This document shows positions 1 to 6,946 of a DNA stretch of 14,886 nt, in pieces. Every line of letters begins with the position of its first letter. Within the stretch, counting starts at the first letter, position 1. The stretch is from Caldisericota bacterium (GTDB lineage Bacteria; Caldisericota; Caldisericia; Cryosericales; Cryosericaceae): contig JAPLGK010000133.1 in the NCBI GenBank assembly GCA_026390195.1, positions 1-14,886 of the forward strand, written 5' to 3'. The position numbers and the translations under genes were made by a program. The notes under the pieces are model-generated. The model saw only the letters and a list, made by a program, of their open reading frames with translations, was not told the DNA's origin and ran no database searches.

Positions 1-1
1 T

Positions 2-655
2 CACACGACGCTCTCCAACCGTGAGGCAGTCCAGTTTGGGGACATTGTTCTCCTGGCGGTGAAGCCCCAGAATCTCGAGCGTGTCTTTGCTGACATCAAG
101 GGAGCCATGCGGCCGGAACAAGTTCTGCTGTCCATTGTTGCCGGAGCCGGGATCGACAGGCTGAGGGAAGGCACAGGTCACGACCGTATCGTGCGATGCA
201 TGCCCAACACGCCCGCCCAGATCGGTGCAGGCGTGAGTGTCTGGATGGCCAGCCCCCAAGTAGTGCAGGAGGACCGGACGCTGGTTCGGTCGGTACTTGG
301 CGCAGTGGGTCTCGAGATAGAAGTCGACGAAGAGCGATACGTGGACATGGCGACGGCAGTCAGTGGCACCGGGCCCGCATACGTTTTCCTGTTCATCGAG
401 GCTTTCATGGACGCCGCCGTTCACCTTGGGTTCCAGCGCGACATGGCGTTGGAGCTGGTGTTGCAGACGATGGAAGGCTCGCTCAAGCTCGCTCGGTCCA
501 GCCACAAACATGCTGCCGAGCTCAAGAACTCTGTTACGTCGCCAGGCGGGACCAGTGCCGAAGCACTCTACGAGCTAGAGAAGGGCGGGTTCAGGACAGC
601 CCTGTCGAAGGCCGTCTGGGCAGCCTACCAGCGTACCCTCACCCTCAAAGACTGA
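2..655 (+). CDS. proC: Pyrroline-5-carboxylate reductase, 5' end missing
   Basis: This enzyme reduces 1-pyrroline-5-carboxylate to L-proline with NAD(P)H, the last step of proline synthesis in the cytosol. The frame is open from base 2 and gives 217 residues. The family usually has about 270, so roughly the first 50 residues, including the Rossmann glycine motif, lie outside the window. Seen here are the strand ending LLAVKPQ, the segment MPNTPAQIGAGVSVW, the substrate-side helix start AVSGTGPAYVF and the C-terminal signature SVTSPGGTSAEAL. The reading frame upstream of the GTG at 59 (residues HTTLSNREAVQFGDIVLLA) is proC-like, so 59 is not the start. The gene converges on mutY; the 116 bases between them hold no convincing terminator. 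The family assignment is very secure. Confidence 0.96.
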   Translation, partial: HTTLSNREAVQFGDIVLLAVKPQNLERVFADIKGAMRPEQVLLSIVAGAGIDRLREGTGHDRIVRCMPNTPAQIGAGVSVWMASPQVVQEDRTLVRSVLGAVGLEIEVDEERYVDMATAVSGTGPAYVFLFIEAFMDAAVHLGFQRDMALELVLQTMEGSLKLARSSHKHAAELKNSVTSPGGTSAEALYELEKGGFRTALSKAVWAAYQRTLTLKD

Positions 656-771
656 CCGCTGTTCGGGTCGGTTGGAAATCTCCGTTCCTGGTGGTCACTT
701 GCGGGGCAGCCGACATGGCGCGACCTCTCTGGCTGTCCGTGCCGGATTGTCTGCCAGCCGGTGCAGGACGG

Positions 772-1665
772 TCAGGAGCGCAGCTTGATGCTGTCGGTTG
801 CCTGGCCACGGTCGAGCAGTCCATCGCGTTCCAGTGCGGCCACAATGCGCTCCAGCCAAGGCCCATCGGTCTCTTCTTCTGTCGGAAACAGGAGGGTCCT
901 GAGTTCCGTGAGCGCCAATGTCTGGTCGGCTGGAAGGCCGCGCAGAAGCTCAACGATGCGGCCACGCCAGATTCGGTTCGGCTTGCCGCGATGAGAGGGC
1001 TCAGAGACGCGCGGTGGAACAGCCTCAGCCAGCCTGAACGCTGAACGGCAGGCCTTGGTGATGGGGCAGAACAGGCATCGGGGGGCACGTGCCGTACAGT
1101 ACTGCGCCGCAATGTCCATGCACGCTTGGTGCCACTCTGAACTGCGCCCGCGGGGATACACTTCACCGGCGACGTGCAGCAGCAGAGGTTCAGGCATGAC
1201 ATCGAGTGTTGTCGTGAGTGGCACGAAAAGCCGACTGTACAGCCTCCGGATATTGACATCCAGAACGACGACATCTCGGTGAAACGCAAATGAGAGGACG
1301 GCCGACGCCGTGTATGGGCCGAGACCTGGGAGCGACCGCAGGTCATCGGCGTTGTCCGGGAGAAGCCCGCCAAAGCGCTCGACGACGGCGCGTGCGCAGT
1401 CGCGCAGCCGCAGAGCCCTGTTGTTGTAGCCCATGCCCTGCCATGCACGGATGATGGTTGCGTTGTCTGTGGCTGCAAGCGCGCTGAAGTCAGGATACTG
1501 CCGAAGGAAGAGGGGCAGTTTCTCCTGGATGCGAGCCGTCTGGGTCTGCTGGAGCATCGTCTCGGAAACGAGAACGACGTACGGGTCGGGATTGGGGACT
1601 CTCCACACAAACCGACGTGCGTGAGCCGCATACCAGCCCAGAACCATTGCTTGCACGCGCTCCAC
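772..1665 (-). CDS. mutY: A/G-specific adenine DNA glycosylase, short form
   Basis: MutY removes adenine paired with 8-oxoguanine (or G) and so prevents G:C to T:A mutations. Residue numbers are from the GTG at 1665. The catalytic Glu35 sits in VSETMLQQTQT, the helix-hairpin-helix is LPGLGPYT (112-119), and the catalytic Asp136 is in VVLDVNIRR. Four cysteines, C190-X6-C197-X2-C200-X5-C206, form the usual [4Fe-4S] site. After the cluster only about 90 residues remain. They look like a small winged-helix segment, not the NUDIX-like 8-oxoG recognition domain of the E. coli enzyme; actinobacterial MutYs are similarly short. The start is uncertain: GTG 1665 (297 aa), GTG 1656 or ATG 1647 (291 aa) are possible. 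The frame stays open much further upstream, but that part overlaps the HD gene and is not MutY-like. Confidence 0.93.
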   Translation of the reverse strand: MERVQAMVLGWYAAHARRFVWRVPNPDPYVVLVSETMLQQTQTARIQEKLPLFLRQYPDFSALAATDNATIIRAWQGMGYNNRALRLRDCARAVVERFGGLLPDNADDLRSLPGLGPYTASAVLSFAFHRDVVVLDVNIRRLYSRLFVPLTTTLDVMPEPLLLHVAGEVYPRGRSSEWHQACMDIAAQYCTARAPRCLFCPITKACRSAFRLAEAVPPRVSEPSHRGKPNRIWRGRIVELLRGLPADQTLALTELRTLLFPTEEETDGPWLERIVAALERDGLLDRGQATDSIKLRS

Positions 1666-1767
1666 GGTGGTCAGATCGACCGAGAGATCAGGGCCTGTGC
1701 TCCTTCCGGTCTTTGGAGCAGCGGCAGTCTCGATGCGCGATGCGTTATCTGGGCGTTTCCTGAATGC

Positions 1768-1773
1768 AGTATA
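1768..1773 (-). promoter_or_regulatory. Possible extended -10 promoter element for mutY
   Basis: On the minus strand this reads TGCTATACT, an extended -10 (TGn plus TATACT, five of six consensus bases). No good -35 hexamer lies 16-18 bases upstream, which is compatible with an extended -10 promoter. Transcription would begin near 1761, about 95 bases before the mutY start. A GGAAGGAG sequence at 1700-1707 in this leader has no in-frame start codon at the right distance, so the mutY start remains open. Confidence 0.35.
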
Positions 1774-1887
1774 GCAGGACAAGTGTTTGCGGCGATAGTC
1801 TAGGCAGCGACAATGGATGAGACAGCGTGGACCGCTTTGCCGGCCGCGCAGTCGGTGTAGATGTCGAGAAGGGAGGTCGGTGTCGGT

Positions 1888-2565
1888 ATGGATGAGAGGA
1901 TGAGGCAGGTCCAGCAGGCAGTAGAGCGCGAGATGGTCTGTTCGGCTCACAGCATGGCCCACGTCTGGCGTGTCTATCGTCTCTGTCTTCAGCTTGCGGC
2001 GGAGGAGACGAAGGTGGACGTCGAGGTTCTGGAGCTGGCCTCTCTCCTCCATGACATTGCCAGGGTGCGTGAGGACACGGATGACACGGGCATGACCGAC
2101 CACGCGGTTCTGGGAGCGGCGATGGCCGAGCCGATCCTTCGCGACGCGGGGTATCCTGAGGCGACGATTCACCACGTCTGCTCGTGCATCACGACTCACC
2201 GGTTGCGGGGCGACGCCATCCCGGCCACAATCGAGGCAAAACTCCTGTTTGACGCAGACAAAGTCGATTCTCTCGGCGCAGTCGGTATCGCCAGGGCATA
2301 CATGTTGGCCGCCGGATATGGCGAAGAGATGTACAGTGACGAGAACGTCGCTGACTATGTCGCCCGCAATCACGTTGGCGGCACGGCAACCGGGCGTATC
2401 AGGGTCCTAGGCGAGCACACGCCCAACCTCGAATTCGAGATTGCGTTCAAATCTATCCCGGACCGCCTGTTCACCCGCCAGGCGCGTGCCATCGCCATCG
2501 ATAGACTGGCCGTCATGCAGGCGTACTTCGACCGCCTCAGGGCTGAGCTGGATGGGCGGGCCTGA
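1888..2565 (+). CDS. HD-domain phosphohydrolase, YedJ-like
   Basis: This is a soluble metal-dependent phosphohydrolase of the HD superfamily. The substrate is unknown; relatives act on nucleotides or other phosphate esters. From the ATG at 1888 (225 aa) the metal-binding positions are H21 and H25 in AHSMAHVWRV, the HD pair H55-D56 in LLHDI, H72, H104, and the distal aspartate in FDADKVD (122-127). The order and spacing resemble the E. coli YedJ group. The start is set by GGGAGG at 1871-1876, 11 bases before the ATG; an in-frame ATG at 1861 lies upstream of that site and is less likely. The gene is divergent from mutY with 222 bases between them. Next to a glycosylase that handles oxidised bases a nucleotide clean-up role is tempting, but nothing in the sequence shows it. 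Confidence 0.88.
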   Translation: MDERMRQVQQAVEREMVCSAHSMAHVWRVYRLCLQLAAEETKVDVEVLELASLLHDIARVREDTDDTGMTDHAVLGAAMAEPILRDAGYPEATIHHVCSCITTHRLRGDAIPATIEAKLLFDADKVDSLGAVGIARAYMLAAGYGEEMYSDENVADYVARNHVGGTATGRIRVLGEHTPNLEFEIAFKSIPDRLFTRQARAIAIDRLAVMQAYFDRLRAELDGRA

Positions 2566-2653
2566 GAGGCGAGGGTCTACTGGGCGGGAACGGCAAACCC
2601 TGAACCTGCATTAGCGCGGTGCTGAGACTGGAAGGATTGCCAGGCCTGTCGCG

Positions 2654-2682
2654 TTGACACATGTGACGTGGTTGACGATACT
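2654..2682 (+). promoter_or_regulatory. Sigma70-type promoter of the peroxiredoxin gene
   Basis: A perfect -35 hexamer TTGACA (2654-2659) is followed by a 17-base spacer and GATACT (2677-2682), a four-of-six match to the -10 consensus. Transcription would start near 2689 and give a leader of about 45 bases ahead of the ATG at 2734. It also argues against the in-frame upstream start at 2668, which falls inside the promoter. Confidence 0.7.
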
Positions 2683-2733
2683 GGGCACATGGTCGGTCGT
2701 GTGGGTGACCGATACCAGATACAGGAGGATCGT

Positions 2734-3204
2734 ATGGAAGAGCAGGTCAAGCGAATTTCCGTCGGCGATATGGCGCCCGACTTCACCTTGAACGACAACC
2801 GGAAGCGGCCCATACACTTGGCCGACTACCGGGGCAAGAAGGTTCTGCTGTCCTGGCACCCTCTCGCATGGACGAGAGTCTGTGCTGAGCAGATGAAATC
2901 GCTCGAGGCTCACGTCGCGGACTTCTCCCGCCTCAATACGGTCGCGCTTGGCATGAGTATTGACCCCGTTCCGTCGAAGAACCAATGGGCCAAACAGCTG
3001 CTCATCGCCGAGACCATGCTGCTGTCCGACTTCTGGCCGCACGGCGCCATAGCCAGGCTGTATGGGCTGTTCCGCGACGTCGAGGGGTACTCCGAGCGTG
3101 CCAACGTGCTCATTGACGAATGGGGCAAGGTCACCTGGGTGAAGGTCTATCCCATCCCTGAGTTGCCCGACATCGACGAGGTACTGGCACATTGCGCAGA
3201 GTGA
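2734..3204 (+). CDS. Peroxiredoxin (AhpC/TSA, AhpE/BCP-like)
   Basis: This is a thiol peroxidase that reduces hydrogen peroxide and organic hydroperoxides in the cytosol. The protein has 156 residues. The peroxidatic site is PLAWTRVC (P43, T47, C50), the family motif PxxxTxxC. Other conserved parts are GDMAPDFTL near the start, SIDPVPSKNQW (76-85), LLSDFWPHG and the active-site arginine R122 in SERANVLID. A second cysteine, C154, is three residues from the C-terminus and could serve as a resolving thiol; otherwise it would be a 1-Cys enzyme. The start is set by AGGAGG at 2723-2728, five bases before the ATG, and by the promoter upstream. Its own promoter suggests separate expression. A ruined nitroreductase gene follows 16 bases downstream. 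Confidence 0.94.
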   Translation: MEEQVKRISVGDMAPDFTLNDNRKRPIHLADYRGKKVLLSWHPLAWTRVCAEQMKSLEAHVADFSRLNTVALGMSIDPVPSKNQWAKQLLIAETMLLSDFWPHGAIARLYGLFRDVEGYSERANVLIDEWGKVTWVKVYPIPELPDIDEVLAHCAE

Positions 3205-3220
3205 CCGCCTCGAGGCACCG

Positions 3221-3621
3221 ATGAACGTTACAGATGCAATCGAGACCCGCAGGGCATATCGTTCTCTGGATCAGGCGGCCATCACGGACGACCTGATCTG
3301 GGACCTGGCACATGCTGCCAGCTTATCCCCGTCATGTTTCAACAACCAGCGGTGGCGCCACGTGTTCGTTCGCGATTCCGGAGTGCTGGCGAGAGTGTGC
3401 ACCGCGAGGCCGAGGTGAAACCGATGCTGGGAATACCGGAACACATGATGCTGCTGGCGCTGGTCATCGTGGGGAAACACACGACGGTCCCCAACCCCAT
3501 CCTCTCTGACAAGCAGTTACACGATGAAGTTGAGCGGCCGCCTCGCCTTCCGCTGGAACGGATTGCCTTTGTGGACAGAGTCTCGGACGGAGCACCGGTT
3601 GGAGAGCCCATCCCTCACTGA
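3221..3621 (+). pseudogene. Nitroreductase family gene, internally deleted and frameshifted
   Basis: Nitroreductases are FMN-dependent NAD(P)H oxidoreductases. The ATG at 3221, with GAGG five bases upstream, opens a typical N-terminus: MNVTDAIETRRAYRSL and the FMN-contact region SPSCFNNQRWRHVFV. This frame ends at a TGA near 3416. The C-terminal part lies in another frame from about 3412 to 3621 and reads MLGIPEHMMLLALVIVGK, then PPRLPLERIAFVDR, as family members end. The middle, by comparison with usual lengths of 170-200 residues some 80-90 residues, is missing. A deletion plus frame change means no working enzyme. A single sequencing error cannot explain the missing middle, though an assembly error could. 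Confidence 0.8.
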
Positions 3622-3664
3622 CGGCTCGATGCAGGCCGGCCTGTCGCAACAACGATAGCACTAT

Positions 3665-3698
3665 AGAAAGAGGCCTCCTAGGCAAACCAGGGGCCTTT
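3665..3698. terminator. Possible bidirectional hairpin terminator
   Basis: AGGCCTC (3671-3677) can pair with GGGGCCT (3690-3696), and the next two bases outward, A3669/G3670 with TT 3697-3698, extend this to nine pairs including two G-U. The loop is 12 bases. Read on the minus strand the stem is followed by CTTTCTATAG, a weak T-rich run, just after the PIG-L gene ends at 3722. It lies between converging genes, where a shared terminator is expected. A perfect 12-base palindrome, CAGGCCGGCCTG, is nearby at 3632-3643 without a T tract. Confidence 0.4.
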
Positions 3699-3721
3699 GT
3701 GCGAGATCATCTCGGGCGGGG

Positions 3722-5152
3722 TCAGGAGGAGGGCAAGCTGAACACCTGCCATGGCGTGCTGTACAGAGAGAGACCCCGGTATCCAGCGCGGATGTGCAGC
3801 ATGACCTGAGTGGCGGCCGCTGCCTGGGGCATGCTGATGTCGATGGTCACGTCCGGCCCTTTCTCGGTGGTCACTACTGACGTTGTCACCGAGGCTCCAC
3901 TGACAAGATCCGTTGCTGCTGCCTCCTTTCCGTGCTGAAGGTTGATGATGAGTTTGGGTTGCCCTGCGAATGGGGTTCCCGCCATGATGGGAAACACGGA
4001 GACTTCCGCGACAGAATCCTCAGTCGGGGCCACGGGGAATGAGAGTGTCAGGCGCAGTGTCCCTGGCGTGGGTCTGCTAGCAGTCACAGCGCGCAGCTCA
4101 ACGTTGTGACCGAACCGTTCCAGCAGGAAGTCGGTGGGGATGAGGAAGAATGGGGCATCTGCAGAAGAGAGTAGCATGTGCTGATCCTCAAAGAAGACCT
4201 CGTTCCGGCGCGAGAAGCTGGCCAGCAGGCGGTAGGCGACGTCGACCTGGCTGTGATAGAGCTTGGTCGTCGCATACTTCAGTGCCTCCTGATCTGTCGT
4301 CAGTTTGAGATTCCGCAGCTGGATCGGCAGCGAAGCCACAAACGCGGGCGGGGTCAGAGCAGAGAGAGGATTGTACAGGAGGGGTGTAGGGAACTTCCGC
4401 TGGTGGACGAGGTAGGTGTAGCGAGACGGGCGCAGATCGAGGTCCTCCAGCGCCGCCGTTACGAGGAGGTACGCGGCCTGATGGTCCGGGTTGAGGTCCA
4501 AAGGGGAAGGGAAGAACACGACTGTTGGACGGAACGCCCGCATAACCTTCTCCAAATCAGCGGTGATCGCGGCAGCATTGTAAGGAGATCCCGGACTGAG
4601 AGCATCGAAATAGGGGACTGAACGGGCGTTGGTGGCTACGTGGAGCCTGCTTGTGCCGGGTTGCCAGGTGGTCTCCCAGATGTGCAGGGTTCCCGAGTCG
4701 GGATAGCCGAGAAACGTCAGGCAATCGGGCGTCAACCCAAGAGAAGCAGCACCCTTGACAGCTTCCGTGCGACGCAGCTCACCCAGCGCCCTGAACTCAC
4801 TGGGTGTCATCGCCGGGACCTTCTTCAGGGCCCAGTAGGCGATTTCGTAGTTGTCTCCATACGTGAGATACACGACGTGGACCTTCGCACCCGCGTTGAT
4901 GGCGTGGAGGATGGCGCCTCCAGTGGCAATGCACTCGTCGTCAGGATGTGGAGCGACGATAAGCACAGAGTCGGTTGAATGGATTTCCGGAAGCTGGTTA
5001 CCGGGCTGAGACAGGGTGGCCGCCAGCTGAGGTGCCGCAACTGACGGACCGAAGAACCCAAACCAGGCGCCAGATCCTGCAGCCAGGAACACGCTCGTGG
5101 AGATGAGCAGAACAATCATTGCCTTTCGCTTCACGCGCCTGTCGTTAGCCAC
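3722..5152 (-). CDS. Membrane-anchored PIG-L family deacetylase
   Basis: PIG-L/LmbE proteins are zinc hydrolases that remove N-acetyl groups from sugars such as GlcNAc conjugates. From the GTG at 5152 the protein has 476 residues. A charged start (RRVKRK) precedes a hydrophobic segment at about 12-33, a signal anchor or signal peptide that places the enzyme outside the membrane. The metal motif is PHPDDE (68-73), and the second motif reads LNPDHQAAY with H224 as the expected zinc ligand. The first His of the usual HPDH is Asn221 here. Residues from about 340 look like a beta-rich C-terminal domain. There is no clear ribosome site before the GTG; ATG 5119 is an alternative that would lose the charged start. 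It begins 48 bases after the alpha/beta hydrolase gene ends, so the two are probably co-transcribed. The substrate is unknown. Confidence 0.9.
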   Translation of the reverse strand: MANDRRVKRKAMIVLLISTSVFLAAGSGAWFGFFGPSVAAPQLAATLSQPGNQLPEIHSTDSVLIVAPHPDDECIATGGAILHAINAGAKVHVVYLTYGDNYEIAYWALKKVPAMTPSEFRALGELRRTEAVKGAASLGLTPDCLTFLGYPDSGTLHIWETTWQPGTSRLHVATNARSVPYFDALSPGSPYNAAAITADLEKVMRAFRPTVVFFPSPLDLNPDHQAAYLLVTAALEDLDLRPSRYTYLVHQRKFPTPLLYNPLSALTPPAFVASLPIQLRNLKLTTDQEALKYATTKLYHSQVDVAYRLLASFSRRNEVFFEDQHMLLSSADAPFFLIPTDFLLERFGHNVELRAVTASRPTPGTLRLTLSFPVAPTEDSVAEVSVFPIMAGTPFAGQPKLIINLQHGKEAAATDLVSGASVTTSVVTTEKGPDVTIDISMPQAAAATQVMLHIRAGYRGLSLYSTPWQVFSLPSS

Positions 5153-5200
5153 TGGGTTCTGCTGACAGTTACACGACAGAGGCTCTCATGAACTTGCGCG

Positions 5201-6067
5201 TCAGGGCACGAGCTGTCTCAGGATTTCCTCTGAACGAGCGAACAGCAAGGAGTGACCCTCGTCGGGATACCACCGTGTCAGGGTATGAGGAAGAAGAGAT
5301 GCAAGTTCCTCCGCCATTGCGGGGGGAGTGATGACATCTTTGCGTCCCTGCCATATCTGAACCGGGTATGCCACGTTCTTCAGCGCGAGGCGCCATGAGC
5401 CGGGATAGAGAGCCAGCTCCTGCGCGGCGCCGGCCACACCCTGTCTGAAGGCTTCGGTCAGATTCGTTCGGAGCATATCCTTGATGTCCGGTCGCTCGAG
5501 CACGGCCTTGTCCACGTCGGGTCGTTCCGCTGCCATACGGGTCAGCACTGAGGGAAAGTCGGCCTGTACCTCCTGCATGCTACGAGCAAGCATGCGGCGA
5601 GCAAGCCAGGGGAAGCGCGCTACCGAAACGAACATCCGGCGCTGATCAGGACTCATGCCCAGGCGGACTGCCTGGCTGCGAAGCGGAGAAATGCCTGAGA
5701 CGATCCCCGCAGCGGTCAGTCTGTCACTGATGCGGTCTGCGCACGCGACGACGTAGGGGCTTCCTCCGGAGGTGCCGAGGACCGCGAAATCGTAGATGCG
5801 GAGGTGCGAAGCAAGCTGAAGGACGTCCTCCGGCCAATCCGAAAAAGAGCGTCTAGGTTTGGGGTCCGAAAGACCAAACCCCGGCCTGTCGGGTGCGATG
5901 AGTCGAACACCGATTGCCCGTGCGGGAGTGTCCAGGGCGATACCCTCGAGACGTGACGCTGGGAACCCATGAAAGAAGAGCACCCGCTTGCCTGTTGGGT
6001 CGCCGAATTCCGCATAGCCCAGCGTACGTCCATCCACGAGTTTGATTGTCTGATCAGTCAATGCCAT
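5201..6067 (-). CDS. Alpha/beta hydrolase
   Basis: This is a serine hydrolase of the alpha/beta fold, probably cytosolic since no signal peptide is seen. From the ATG at 6067 it has 288 residues. The oxyanion-hole motif is HGFP (33-36), the nucleophile S100 lies in LGTSGGSPY, the acid is D244 in QGRKDVITP and the base is H272 in PDEGHSLLF. The core looks complete and has a helical cap between about 120 and 225. The start is chosen because GTGAGG lies five bases before this ATG; an in-frame TTG at 6109 would add 14 residues without support. It is the first gene of a likely pair with the PIG-L deacetylase. Ester, amide, epoxide or C-C bond substrates are all possible. Confidence 0.92.
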   Translation of the reverse strand: MALTDQTIKLVDGRTLGYAEFGDPTGKRVLFFHGFPASRLEGIALDTPARAIGVRLIAPDRPGFGLSDPKPRRSFSDWPEDVLQLASHLRIYDFAVLGTSGGSPYVVACADRISDRLTAAGIVSGISPLRSQAVRLGMSPDQRRMFVSVARFPWLARRMLARSMQEVQADFPSVLTRMAAERPDVDKAVLERPDIKDMLRTNLTEAFRQGVAGAAQELALYPGSWRLALKNVAYPVQIWQGRKDVITPPAMAEELASLLPHTLTRWYPDEGHSLLFARSEEILRQLVP

Positions 6068-6115
6068 CTGCGCCTCACTCGACTTGGAGATGTGTTTGCC
6101 AGTCTCCAAAACTTG

Positions 6116-6143
6116 AGTTTACCATGAAGCGACAGCCAATCAA
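6116..6143 (-). promoter_or_regulatory. Weak promoter candidate for the alpha/beta hydrolase
   Basis: On the minus strand TTGATT (6138-6143) and TAAACT (6116-6121) are 16 bases apart, each matching four of six consensus bases. This lies about 50 bases upstream of the hydrolase start. The match is modest. Confidence 0.3.
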
Positions 6144-6194
6144 CTACAATACAGCGAACGGAGTCTGTGTGAAACGTCGGTTGTGCATATCAAT

Positions 6195-6306
6195 CCGTCA
6201 TTCCCGCGTATGCGGGAATCCATGCGTTGAGGTGTAACATTCTCAGCGGAAACGGAACCGTCCCGAAGTGTAACATTCTCCGTCATTCCCGCGTATGCAG
6301 GAATCC
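6195..6306. repeat. Repeat island: two palindromic repeats and two direct repeats
   Basis: Two copies of a 27-base element lie at 6195-6221 and 6280-6306 with one difference. The core ATTCCCGC-GTAT-GCGGGAAT (6200-6219) is a perfect 8-bp inverted repeat; the second copy has one mismatch in the stem. The form ATTCCC-N8-GGGAAT is the same as the dispersed palindromes called dRS3 in Neisseria and similar repeats in many genomes. Between them GTGTAACATTCTC occurs twice (6232-6244 and 6268-6280), the second copy abutting the second palindrome. The layout looks like a small non-coding mobile element or the remains of insertion sequence ends. The rest of the gap between the alpha/beta hydrolase and the receiver domain (6307-6382) shows nothing I recognise. 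Confidence 0.75.
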
Positions 6307-6382
6307 GGCGTTGTTGTTGGGGCCTGTTGTTGCAGTCAGCTGCCAACGAGGGCCAGAGTCGTATCTCGTGCCAGCAGCCCGC

Positions 6383-6739
6383 TCAACTTTGTTGGAGCAG
6401 CTCTTGCACCTTGTCCGTGAGCTCGCTCAGGCTGTAGGGCTTGCCCAGGAACCCTTGGACACTGCCCTCCTCGAGCATCTGCGCGACGGTGTCACCCAAG
6501 GCGTACCCGGAGTTCAGCAGGATGGGGACAATGGGGTCCACGGCTCGGACGGCCTGCACAATCTCGTTGGTGGTCATGCCCGGCATGGTCATGTCCAGCA
6601 GGATGAGCCCGATGCCCGTCAGGTGCTCGTGCAGGATGTTGAGGGCTGATGCCCCATCCGGTGCTGTCAGGACGGTATACCCGCTCCTGCTCAGGAGAGC
6701 TTGGGCGACCGCGCACACGACCGGCTCGTCTTCGACCAC
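6383..6739 (-). CDS. Receiver domain, cut-off C-terminal part of a hybrid kinase
   Basis: This is a response regulator receiver domain with no output domain. It has the acidic pair in VEDEP, the phospho-acceptor D49 in LILLDMTMPG, S77 in LLNSGYA and K100 in GFLGKPY. The only plausible start, GTG 6739, removes most of the first beta strand. The residues just upstream in the same frame, EGTVLV, supply that strand. The frame continues without another stop to the TGA at 6947, through residues STFDIYLPR that end a kinase ATPase domain. The domain was therefore almost certainly the C-terminal end of the kinase gene upstream. GAGGGA nine bases before GTG 6739 could allow a restart, but the product would lack a complete fold. 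Confidence 0.75.
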   Translation of the reverse strand: MVEDEPVVCAVAQALLSRSGYTVLTAPDGASALNILHEHLTGIGLILLDMTMPGMTTNEIVQAVRAVDPIVPILLNSGYALGDTVAQMLEEGSVQGFLGKPYSLSELTDKVQELLQQS

Positions 6740-6946
6740 CAGGACCGTTCCCTCGCGTACCGTCGAAGAGAGGGGACTGGGAGCAAAGGACTGCCTGGGC
6801 TCTTCCAGACAGCGTGGCAGGTAGATGTCGAAGGTCGACCCCGAACTTGTTTGTCCAATGCCCCCGAGGATGTTCCTCCAATCCGAGGGGTACTTCTGAG
6901 GGGCGGTTCTCCCGACGCCCTCCGTGGATAACGCCGTGATCCATCC
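6740..6946 (-). other. In-frame link between kinase and receiver with a repeat insertion
   Basis: This stretch is open in the frame shared by the kinase and the receiver. It begins after the TGA with GWITALSTEGVGRT, which continues the ATPase domain. About 24 unexpected residues follow, including YPSDWRNILGGIGQT, and then the domain resumes with FDIYLPR. The extra residues are encoded by two tandem units of the repeat listed at 6839-6890. The last third is a linker to the receiver. It is not a separate gene. Confidence 0.7.
6839..6890. repeat. Two tandem units of the kinase-flanking repeat
   Basis: The unit at 6861-6890 matches the copy at 9204-9233 at 26 of 30 positions; on the plus strand it starts CCCCCGAG and ends CCGAGGGG. 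The unit at 6839-6860 directly before it matches the corresponding 22 bases of that copy at 18 positions and ends in TTGTCCAATG. All three have the same orientation. They lie inside the sequence that interrupts the kinase ATPase domain, which suggests a small inserted element. Confidence 0.7.

Noticed and set aside
656..771. Terminator between convergent proC and mutY
   Set aside because: Only four-pair stems such as GACC/GGTC were found and no T tract on either strand.
1666..2373. Minus-strand open frame extending mutY to a protein of 533 residues
   Set aside because: The extension runs antisense through the HD gene, has no glycosylase similarity and appears to be an effect of GC-rich coding.
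2611..3192. Minus-strand open frame of 193 codons
   Set aside because: It is antisense to the well-supported peroxiredoxin gene and has no recognisable domain.
6195..6306. CRISPR array
   Set aside because: Only two copies of the palindrome, with other repeats rather than a single spacer between them, and no cas genes.
6140..6346. Minus-strand open frame of 68 codons with RIPAYAGMT and DSRIRGNDG
   Set aside because: These strings are translations of the dispersed palindromic repeat and often cause false gene calls.
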